From Asterias rubens (taxonomy: Eukaryota; Echinodermata; Asteroidea; Forcipulatida; Asteriidae), in the NCBI RefSeq assembly GCF_902459465.1, contig NC_047062.1, positions 4,528,501 to 4,592,500 on the forward strand: a stretch of DNA of 64,000 nucleotides. The letters are read 5' to 3'. The position numbers were made by a program, and so were the translations under genes. The number at the start of each line of letters is the position of its first letter. Positions within the stretch are counted from its first letter, which is position 1. The notes under the pieces were generated by a model. The model was not told where the DNA came from. It worked only from the letters and a program-made list of their open reading frames with translations, and did no database searches. Positions 1 through 9,765 of this stretch are shown piece after piece.

Positions 1-3000
1 ACAAACACGAAGCTGTTCCGTGATGTTTTGCTTGGATTATGTGCTTCATTGCCCAAGGAATATATAACTGGAAAAAAAAGTTTCATAAAAGTTGTGTAGC
101 TCTTGGTATTAGGTCACACTTCCCGGTTGACCCACAAGTAAAGGTCAAAATGGGCCCACAGCTACCAAAGACTAATCTGCAATGCCAAGGAGTCTATAAC
201 TGAAAAAGTTTAAGCAATCGGTTGTGAAGATCTTGTATATAGTCCCACTTCCGGTTGCCCAGAAGTAGAGGTCAACATAGGGTCACAGTTTTTCAAAGTT
301 AATATTTATTGCCTTAGAGTCTATAACTGAAGTTTAAACATTGGCTTTGTACTTCTTGAGATATTGGCCCACTTCCGGTCGACCCGGAAGTAAAGGTCAA
401 CGTGGGGTCAAATGTGTTTCAAACTAATCTTGAATGTCCAAGGAGTCTATAACTGAAAAAAGTTTGAAAATCGGTTGTATATTTCTTGAGATATGGTCCC
501 ACTTCCGGTTGACCCGGAAGTAGAGGTCAACTTGAGGTCACGGTTTGTCAAAAGTTATATTTTTATGCCTAAGGAGTTTATAACTGAAAAAGGTTTTATA
601 ATCTGTTGTATAGTTCTTGAGATATGGTCCCACATCCGGCCGACCCGGAAGTAGGGGTCAACTTGAGGTCACGATTTTTCAAAATTAATCTGCAATCCCC
701 AAAGAGTCTTTAGCAACAAACAGTCTTAAAATCGGCTGTATACTTCTTGAGATATGGTGCTGCAAAGATTTTCTGATTGAATATGCAAATGAGGGTCATG
801 TGGTTAATTAGTTACTAGTTGCCATTTTTCAAAAACAAATTAAAGATGCAAACATCACGACATCTTCTTCTCAGACTCTCCCCGAGAGTCCTCAACCCAT
901 ACAGGTCCGCAGTGTGTTGCAAGAGCCATAGAGATGTCTAAATACTGAAATGAAAGTGACTGCCCCAATTTATGAAGTACTACGTTGTACCCATGATGCC
1001 AAGATTCTAATTGATTAATTAATTAATAGACAAACATTGATTGCTTTTATGGACTGAAACAAATCTTATTAGAATCAGTGTATTTTTCTACACATAATAT
1101 GATATTTAGGAAACTAACAAATAAATTATTTAGAAGTTATTGTGTTTTTGACCAGTTTAAAGTATAGATTTGAAGAGCCATTGTGTTTGTGCACAGACAC
1201 AAAACGTGCATTACATGACGTCATGGTGACGTCGTCCAGAATTTTATGTCGGAAATCACATTAACAGGACCTGACTAGTGTATAGCTGAAAAAAGTTTCA
1301 GGATCGGCGGTCTAATTTTTGAGATATGGTGTTAACTAGGTTTGCTAAGTAAATATTCACAAGCTTAATTCAGGCTTATTAATTAAATTTTTTTACATTT
1401 TTTACGATAAGAATTAAGCTTATGTTCTAAGCTTCAATTTGGTATAATAAACTCACTCTTTCGTATTATGGTTTAGGAGATTAGGCTGCCGCAAAAACGT
1501 GTACAAACACTATGGGATTTAGGGAGAAACAAAGAATAACTAGACATTAAGCGTTTGTGAACAAACACGAAGCTGTTCCTTGTTGTTTTGCTTGGATTAC
1601 GGCTTCATTGCCCAAGGAATATATAACTGAAAAAAAGGTTTCAAAAAAGTTGTGTAGCTCTTGGTATTAGGTCACACTTCCCGGTTGACCCGCAAGTAAA
1701 GGTCAAAATGGGCCCACAGCTACCAAAGACTAATCTGCAATGCCAAGGAGTCTATAACTGAAAAAGTTAAAGCAATCGGTTGTGAAGATCTTGATATATA
1801 GTCCCACTTCCGGTTGACCCAGAAGTAGAGGTCAACATAGGGTCACAGTTTTCCAAAGTTAATATTTATTGCCTTAGAGTCTATAACTGAAGTTTCAACA
1901 TTGGTTTTGTACTTCTTGAGATATGGGCCCACTTCCGGTCGACCCGGAAGTAAAGGTCAACATGGGTCAAATGTGTTTCAAACTAATCTTGAATGTCCAA
2001 GGAGTCTATAACTGAAAAAAGTTTGAAAATCGGTTGTATATTTCTTGAGATATGGTCCCACTTCCGGTTGACCCGGAAGTAGAGGTCAACTTGAGGTCAC
2101 GGTTTGTCAAAAGTTATATTTTATGCCTAAGGAGTTTATAACTGAAAAAAGTTTTATAATCTGTTGTATAGTTCTTGAGATATGGTCCCACTTCCGGTCG
2201 ACCCGGAAGTAGGGGTCAACTTGAGGTCACGATTTTTCAAAATTAATCTCCAATCCCCAAAGAGTCTTTAGCAACAAACAGTCTTACAATCGGCTGTATA
2301 CTTCTTGAGATATGGTGCTGCAAAGATTTTCTAATTTAATATGCAAATGAGGGTCATGTGGTTAATTAGTTACTAGTTGCCATTTTTCAAAAACAAATTA
2401 AAGATGCAAACATCACGACATCGTCTTCTCAGACTCTCCCCGAGAGTCCTCAACCCATACAGGTCCGCAGTGTGTTGCAAGAGCCATAGAGATGTTTAAA
2501 CATTGCAATGAAAGTGACTGCACCCAATTTATGAAGTACTACGTTGTACCCATGATGCCAAGATTCTAATTGATTAATTAATTAATAGACGAACATTGAT
2601 TGCTTTTATGGACTGAAACAAATCTTATTAGAATCAGTGTATTTTTCTACACATAATATGATATTTAGGAAACTAACAGATACATTATTTCGAAGTTATT
2701 GTGTTTTTGACCAGTTTAAAGTATAGATTTGAAGAGCCATTGTGTTTGTGCACAGACACAAAACGTGCATTAAATGACGTCATGGTGACGTCGTCCGAAA
2801 TTTTATGTCAGAAATCACCTTAACAGGACCTGACTAGTGTATAGCTGAAAAAAGTTTCAGGATCGGCGGTCTACTTTTTGAGATATGGTGTTAACTAGGT
2901 TTGCTAATTAGATATTCATAAGCTTAATTAAGGCTTATTAATTAACAATTTTAATTTTTTTTTACGATAAGAATTAAGCTTATGTTCTAAGCTTCAATTT

Positions 3001-6000
3001 GGTATAATAAACTCACTCTTTCGTATTATGGTTTAGGAGATTAGGCTGCCACAAAAACGTGTATAAACACTATGGGATTTAGGGAGAAACAAAGAATAAC
3101 TAGACATTAAGTGTTTGTGAACAAACACGAAGCTGTTCCTTGTTGTTTTGAATATATAACTGAAAAAAAGGTTTCAAAAAAGTTGTGTAGCTCTTGTTAT
3201 AAGGTTTTACTTCCCGGTTGACCCGTAAGTAAAGGTCAACATGGGCCCACAGCTACCAAAGATTAATCTGCAATGCCAAGGAGTCTATAAAATCGATTGG
3301 GTAGATCTTGATATATAGTCCCACTTCCGGTTGACCCAGAAGTAGAGGTCAACATAGGGTCACAGTTTTCCAAAGTTAATATTTATTGCCTTAGAGTCTA
3401 TAACTGAAGTTTGAACAATGGCTTTGTACTTCTTGAGATATGGGCCCACTTCCGGTCGACCCGGAAGTAAAGGTCAACATGGGGTCAAATGTGTTTCAAA
3501 CTAATCTTGAATGTCCAAGGAGTCTATAACTGAAAAAAGTTTGAAAATCGGTTGTATATTTCTTGAGATATGGTCCCACTTCCGGTTGACCCGGAAGTAG
3601 AGGTCAACTTGAGGTCACGGTTTGTCAAAAGTGATATTTTATGCCTAAGGAGTTTATAACTTAAAAAAGTTTTATAATCTGTTGTATAGTTCTTGAGATA
3701 TGGTCCCACTTCCGGTCGACCCAGAAGTACGGGTCAACTTGAGGTCACGATTTTTCAAAATTAATCTCCAATCCCCAAAGAGTCTTTAGCAACAAACAGT
3801 CTTAAAATCGGCTGTATACTTCTTGAGATATGGTGCTGCAAAGATTTTCAAATTTAATATGCAAATGAGGGTCATGTGGTTAATTAGTTACTAGTTGCCA
3901 TTTTTCAAAAACAAATTAAAGATGCAAACATCACGACATCGTCTTCTCAGACTCTCCCCGAGAGTCCTCCACCCATACAGGTCCGCAGTGTGTTGCAAGA
4001 GCCATAGAGATGTTTAAACATTGCAATGAAAGTGACTGCACCCAATTTGTGAAGTACTACGTTGTACCCATGATGCCAAGATTCTAATTGATTAATTAAT
4101 TAATAGACGAACATTGATTGCTTTTATGGACTGAAACAAATCTTATTAGAATCAGTGTATTTTTCTACACATAATATGATATTTAGGAAACTAACAAATA
4201 AATTATTTAGAAGTTATTGTGTTTTTGACCAGTTTAAAGTATAGATTTGAAGAGCCATTGTGTTTGTGCACAGACACAAAACGTGCATTACATGACGTCA
4301 TGGTGACGTCGTCCAGAATTTTATGTCGGAAATCACATTAACAGGACCTGACTAGTGTATAGCTGAAAAAAGTTTCAGGATCGGCGGTCTACTTTTTGAG
4401 ATATGGTGTTAACAAGGTTTGCTAATTAAATATTCATAAGCTTAATTGAGGATTATTAATTAACAATTTTAACATTTTTTACGATAAGAATTAAGCTTAT
4501 GTTCTAAGCTTCAATTTGGTATAATAAACTCACTCTTTCGTATTATGGTTTAGGAGATTAGGCTGCCGCAAAAACGTGTACAAACACTATGGGATTTAGG
4601 GAGAAACAAAGAATAATAATAACTAGACATTAAGTGTTTGTGAACAAACACGAAGCTGTTCCGTGATGTTTTGCTTGGATTATGTGCTTCATTGCCCAAG
4701 GAATATATAACTGGAAAAAAAAGTTTCAAAAAAGTTGTGTAGCTCTTGGTATTAGGTCACACTTCCCGGTTGACCCACAGGTAAAGGTCAAAATGGGCCC
4801 ACAGCTACCAAAGACTAATCTGCAATGCCAAGGAGTCTATAACTGAAAAAGTTTAAGCAATCGGTTGTGAAGATCTTGATATATAGTCCCACTTCCGGTT
4901 GCCCAGAAGTAGAGGTCAACATAGGGTCACAGTTTTTCAAAGTTAATATTTATTGCCTTAGAGTCTATAACTGAAGTTTGAACATTGGCTTTGTACTTCT
5001 TGAGATATTGGCCCACTTCCGGTCGACCCGGAAGTAAAGGTCAACATGGGGTCAAATGTGTTTCAAACTAATCTTGAATGTCCAAGGAGTCTATAACTGA
5101 AAAAAGTTTGAAAATCGGTTGTATATTTCTTGAGCTATGGTCCCACTTCCGGTTGACCCGGAAGTAGAGGTCAACTTGAGGTCACGGTTTGTCAAAAGTT
5201 ATATTTTTATGCCTAAGGAGTTTATAACTGAAAAAAGTTTTATAATCTGTTGTATAGTTCTTGAGATATGGTCCCACTTCCGGCCGACCGGAAGTAGGGG
5301 TCAACTTGAGGTCACGATTTTTCAAAATTAATCTCCAATCTCCAAAGAGTCTTTAGCAACAAACAGTCTTAAAATCGGCTGTATACTTCTTGAGATATGG
5401 TGCTGCAAAGATTTTCTGATTGAATATGCAAATGAGGGTCATGTGGTTAATTAGTTACTAGTTGCCATTTTTCAAAATCAAATTAAAGATGCAAACATCA
5501 CGACATCGTCTTCTCAGACTCTCCCCAAGAGTCCTCAACCCATATAGGTCCGCAGTTTATTGCAAGAGCCATAGAGATGTTTAAACATTACAATGAAAGT
5601 GACTGCACCCAATTTATGAAGTACTACGTTGTACCCATGATGCCAAGATTCTAATTGATTAATTAATTAATAGACGAACATTGATTGCTTTTATGGACTG
5701 AAACAAATCTTATTAGAATCAGTGTATTTTTGTACACATAATATGATATTTAGGAAACTAACAAATAAATTATTTAGAAGTTATTGTGTTTTTGACCAGT
5801 TTAAAGTATAGATTTGAAGAGCCATTGTGTTTGTGCACAGACACAAAACGTGCATTACATGACGTCATGGTGACGTCGTCCAGAATTTTATGTCGGAAAT
5901 CACATTAACAGGACCTGACTAGTGTATAGCTGAAAAAAGTTTCAGGATCGGCGGTCTAATTTTTGAGATATGGTGTTAACTAGGTTTGCTAATTAAATAT

Positions 6001-6182
6001 TCACAAGCTTAATTCAGGCTTATTAATTAAAATTTTTTACATTTTTTACGATAAGAATTAAGCTTATGTTCTAAGCTTCAATTTGGTATAATAAACTCAC
6101 TCTTTCGTATTATGGTTTAGGAGATTAGGCTGCCGCAAAAACGTGTACAAACACTATGGGATTTAGGGAGAAACAAAGAATA
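1..6182. repeat. Tandem satellite array, four ~1.5-kb units
   Basis: Units begin at 1, 1561, 3121 and 4644, each with the same start (ACAAACACGAAGCTGTTCC). The array runs into a minisatellite near 6182. Each unit contains five or six diverged sub-repeats of about 120 bp built on ACTTCCGG...CCGGAAGT followed by AGGTCA half-sites, then about 800 bp of AT-rich sequence with a TGACGTCATGGTGACGTC block. Units 1 and 4 share private variants (CCGTGATG start, GGTTGCCCAG), and units 2 and 3 share others (CCTTGTTG). The short open frames here are satellite by-products. No gene is seen. Confidence 0.95.
269..671 (+). promoter_or_regulatory. Cluster of four DR5-type nuclear-receptor motifs (satellite unit 1)
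   Basis: Direct repeats of AGGTCA/GGGTCA with exactly 5-nt spacing lie at 269-285, 394-410, 524-540 and 655-671. The same positions recur in the other satellite units; one in unit 2 (1954-1969) has a 4-nt spacer. DR5 of RGGTCA is the classical retinoic-acid response element geometry. Each sub-repeat also holds an inverted ETS-like pair, for example ACTTCCGG 371-378 and CCGGAAGT 384-391. The sequence match is direct; function is inference and may be coincidental to satellite amplification. Confidence 0.4.
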
Positions 6183-6566
6183 ATAATAATAAAAACAATA
6201 AAAATCTAGACGAAAACAATACCTGTTCCGACGGACGGTCGGAACAGCTAATAAAAACAATAAAAATCTAGACGAAAACAATACCTGTTCCGACGGACGG
6301 TCGGAACAGCTAATAATAAAAACAATAAAAATCTAGACGAAAACAATACCTGTTCCGACGGACGGTCGGAACAGCTAATAATAATAAAAACAATAAAAAT
6401 CTAGACGAAAACAATACCTGTTCCGACGGACGGTCGGAACAGCTAATAAAAATAATAAAAATCTCGACGAAAACAATAGCTGTTCCGACTGGATCGGAAC
6501 AGCTAATAAAAATAATAAAAATCTCGACGAAAACAATAGCTGTTCCGACTGGATCGGAACAGCTAA
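6183..6566. repeat. Minisatellite of ~60-bp hairpin units
   Basis: Six units of about 58-66 bp. Four contain CTGTTCCGAC-GGACG-GTCGGAACAG and two contain GCTGTTCCGA-CTGGA-TCGGAACAGC. Each is a perfect 10-bp stem with a 5-nt loop, separated by AATAAAAACAATAAAAATCT spacers. It sits between the satellite and the left edge of duplication copy 1 and is absent beside copy 2. Confidence 0.9.
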
Positions 6567-6904
6567 TAAGCTCGCATTATATTCGACGTGTAATTGCATA
6601 ATGGTTTTAAACACTAAAAGTGTAAGTAACATAACATAAAATCAAATATTATTATATTTAATAACTTCAGTTGAACTTAGTGAATTTACTAAGATTACTT
6701 AGGAGTCCTGCTGAAAAAATAAATAAAACATTAACAACTGATGGAATATTTCTTTTTCAGGTGAGGGTAGAAAATAATATAGGTCAATATAGTTGACTAA
6801 GTTGTTAGTTACCTATGATGGGGGGATCATTTTAATCCTGTATACTATAGTTCTGTTTACGTTTAATTTAGGTATGATGAAACTCCATCTTCCTATTGTG
6901 TGTC

Positions 6905-7290
6905 CTCATTAAATATTTCATTCAACCTTCCGTCTTCCTTTGTGTGTCCACAAAATTTTAATCCCTTCTCCTTCCGTCTTCCTTTGTGTGTCCTCATTAA
7001 ATATTTCATTCAACCTTTCGTCTTCCTTTGTGTGTCCCAAAAATCTTAACCCCTTTCCTTTGTGTGTCCCCAAAATTGTAATCCCTTCTCCTTCCGTCTT
7101 CCATTTTGTGTCCTCATTAAATATTCCATTCAACCTTTCGTCTTCCTTTGTGTGTCCCCAAAATCTTAATCCCTTTCCTTTGTGTGTCCCCAAAATTGTA
7201 ATCCCTTTCCTTTGTGTGTCCTCATTAAATATTCCATTCATTCCTTTGTGTTTTTATCGATTTCCAATACTATTTTCCTTTGTGTGTCCC
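6905..7290. repeat. CT-rich minisatellite, copy 1
   Basis: About ten irregular units built on CTTCCTTTGTGTGTCC plus CAAAATTGTAATCCC or TCATTAAATATTCCATTC. Long open frames on both strands (6918-7241 minus, 6940-7329 plus) are translations of this repeat and are not taken as genes. The counterpart is at 44980-45370. Confidence 0.85.
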
Positions 7291-7681
7291 CATCAGACGC
7301 ATCCTTCTACTGTCATCTACGCTTGGTAATCACTGACTCTTGAAAAACGGCAATAAAACTTATTTGGTTGAAAATACAATAGCTTTCGGCGGTATAAAGC
7401 GTTTTGAAGTGTAAAAATATATCAGCTTTTATGCCCCAAATTCAAATCTGAGAAGCGTTGCTACAGTAACGTTTTTCCAATTGTGTGTTCCTCATAGGGA
7501 TGAGTCTCCATGCGTAAACATATTCGCCTTGGAATTTTTGGCTAAATCTCCAAAACGGGGATCACCTTTTGAATTAATATTTTCACACTCAAGTTAGTTT
7601 TATTGTATAGGCCGACATCAACATTTAGGATTGGAACGATCGAATGGTTCTAAAAATCCAAAGGTATAACTTTCCCTTTAA

Positions 7682-8032
7682 AGCCATTGTACACTTTCGG
7701 TACAGAAAAAAAAAAGTTCACAGATTTACAAATAACTTACAGGGTTTACAGAAGGTAATGGTGAAAGACTTCTCTTGAGATATTATTACATGAAATGCTT
7801 TACTTTTTTTATAAAACATTAAAAGTATATCAATTCTCGATATCGAGAATTACGGATTAATTTTAAACACATGTCATGACACGGCGCAACATGTGGAAAC
7901 AAGGGTGGGTTTTCCCGTTATTTTCTTCCGACTCCGATGACAGTGAGCAGGTTTGTTATTTTATATATATAAGTTGTGACACACAATGTGTGGGCCTTGG
8001 ACAATACTGTTTACCGAAAGTGTCTAATTGCT
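7682..8032. mobile_element. TTAA-MITE, family B, copy 1
   Basis: 351 bp with inverted ends (AGCCATTGTACACTTTCGGTA and TACCGAAAGTGTCTAATTGCT) between TTAA at 7678-7681 and 8033-8036. An inner palindrome ATTCTCGATATCGAGAAT sits near the middle. Other copies are at 40911-41270 and 45759-46107. No coding capacity. Confidence 0.85.
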
Positions 8033-8170
8033 TTAAAGTCACCTGGAAATAGAATTGTTTTTCTTTCAAACATAAGAGTATATGTATGAAGGATTTGAGG
8101 CATTGCATGGTGAGGTATCAATGTATATTTGGTTTGCGGTAACACCATGTGTGTATCTACTTGCCAGGTA

Positions 8171-8360
8171 GAGTTGTTCTTAGGGAACTGTCTTGCTTTA
8201 TTCTACTGCCGTGGAGTAGATAATCGGAGGTTCGGGAGACTTCTCAGTTCTGAAAAGAACTGTCCTGCTTTTTAGCTATTACCAGGGCGGATGGTATAGA
8301 AATTAGACTGGACTACTACTTTAGCTTATAGGATCGTAATTAACTGTACTGCCGCGGAGT
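8171..8360 (+). other. Hairpin-rich segment, possible structured RNA or retroelement end
   Basis: Four short hairpins lie in series: GTTC/GAAC (8176-8188), CTACT/AGTAG (8203-8219), CAGTTCT-GAAA-AGAACTG with a GNRA-type loop (8245-8262), and CTATTACC/GGTATAG (8276-8299). A degenerate echo of the second (ACTGCCGCGGAGT) follows near 8348. The segment is repeated in copy 2 (46246-46441) with the stems intact. I do not recognise a family. It could be part of a retroelement rather than a gene. Confidence 0.35.
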
Positions 8361-8389
8361 CAGTATATGATTACGAACAATAAAACAAT

Positions 8390-8722
8390 TGGGGGGCTGA
8401 CTCCGCCTACCCCTTTTGTGACCTCAATCGAGGCAGACTTTGCCTGCAATGCGTATAGTAAACACACGTGCAAAGTACATGTACGTCCAAGTCGTGAGTT
8501 GGTACATTTCAAAAAGTGTTTTTCTGCATTCAGCAGCAATACACCTGGTCGGCATTGCCGGAAAAAAAACTTTTTTTTTTTTTTAAACGTACAAACTCAC
8601 GACTTGGTCCGTACATGTACTTTGCAATTGTGTTTACTCTACGCATTACAGGCAAAGTCTGCCTCGATTTACGTCACGAACAGCGCCCTCTCGGGTCGGG
8701 GTCTACTCTTAAGTTTGAAAAT
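8390..8722. mobile_element. Fold-back element, copy 1
   Basis: Long inverted arms: TCGAGGCAGACTTTGCCTG... (from about 8429) pairs with ...CAGGCAAAGTCTGCCTCGA (ending about 8668) around a poly-A/poly-T centre. The flank GTCACGAACAGCGCCCTCTCGGG is also found near 35085. Non-autonomous. The counterpart is at 46525-46835. Confidence 0.75.
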
Positions 8723-8874
8723 AACATAAGAACTGATTTTTTAAAACCTTAGTTAACTGTGTATTCACATTCCACTCATCAAAACACATATATTAGTGAC
8801 AAAAGCTTTATTTTGAAAAAATACCACTTCCAGGTGACTTTAACTGCTCGTTATTACGCAAAATAATTGTTAGC

Positions 8875-9120
8875 ATAAAAACCTATTTGGTAACGACGAT
8901 GGAGAGCTTTGAGAAACGGCCTCCTCTGAAGTACTCACTGAAATATTTGAATTGAACTTCTAGACCTCAGCTGAGGTCTGGAGTGCAAGCATCTGAAAGT
9001 ACACAACTTGTGCAACAAGGGTGTTTTTTCTTCCATTATTCTCTCACAACTTTCCACAGGTTTGTTATTTTGTGCAATTGTTGGGATACACCAAGTGTAA
9101 CTTGCCTATAATGACCTGTT
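8875..9120. mobile_element. TTAA-MITE family A, diverged fragment
   Basis: Recognisable family A blocks: GAGAAACGGCCTCCTCTGAAG, the ACCTCAGCTGAGGTCT centre, and ACAAGGGTGTTTTTTCTTCC. The right TTAA end is lost. Part of it was copied again at 10805-11180. Confidence 0.65.
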
Positions 9121-9189
9121 AAAAATTCATATGTGTCCCCTTACCGTATTTTTATGTAAGCTCAAGAAACTTTTTGATGTCTAGACTTA

Positions 9190-9355
9190 ATGTGTTTTGG
9201 GGGATTTAGGAGACATACGCCTTTTAGCGATAGTTATTTTATTAAAACGTTTATGCTCTCCTGGGCACCCCACTGTCGTTTTATCTTGTTTTAAAAAAGA
9301 ATATTTTTAATGTGTACATGTGCTTGTTAATGAGTTTGCCCAAATAAATATTATT
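9190..9355 (+). repeat. Probable 3' end of a non-LTR retroelement
   Basis: GGGGGATTTAGGAGACATAC ... CTCCTGGGCACCCCACTGTCG ... AATAAATATTATTGTTATTA. The same block recurs at 19080-19255, 47330-47495 and, without its tail, at 11055-11180. The short A/T-rich repeated tail is typical of LINE or SINE 3' ends. Family not identified. Confidence 0.5.
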
Positions 9356-9617
9356 GTTATTAAGAACACTGGTATTTGACAATTACAAAATGTGTCATGT
9401 GGTCGATTTCCTAACTTAGGTCTAGTCCTAGGAGATAAACAAAACGTACGGCTAGTCCTAAGTTAGGACGAGTAACTCGTCCTAACTCGAGATAAGACTA
9501 TAGTCTTCAAGTTAAAACTCTTTGTGAAATCCACCCCAGTGCCCATTAAAGATCAGTTCGTGGTTGGTGCTTGTCGTCTTTTACCACTGATGATGAGTTA
9601 AACCTCTTTTTTTGTAG

Positions 9618-9765
9618 TGACACTCTTGTCTCCTCGGCATCAAAAAAGAGCGTCGTGACTCACCTTCTCAGCAGATATGGTCCTCGGAACACAAGACCGT
9701 TGGTAAACTTCTCCAAGGCAGTTCACGTTACCATCCGTCTCCGGATTGCTCAAATTGTTGAGTTT
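9618..9765 (+). CDS. Receptor copy 1, exon 2
   Basis: Acceptor TTTTTTTGTAG and donor TTT|GTAAGT. Encodes HLLSRYGPRNTRPLVNFSKA and the strand ending IVEF, matching the N-terminal helix and first strands of nicotinic subunits. 148 nt; an extra CT (ACACTCTTG versus ACACTTG in copy 2) changes the entry phase. Confidence 0.8.

Noticed and set aside
6183-6566. CRISPR-like array of regular hairpin repeats
   Set aside because: Spacers are the same AT-rich sequence in every unit and the context is animal nuclear DNA; it is a minisatellite.
6918-7329. Overlapping 107- and 129-residue open frames on both strands
   Set aside because: Both translate the same CT-rich minisatellite and recur unchanged in copy 2; amino-acid repeats follow the DNA period.
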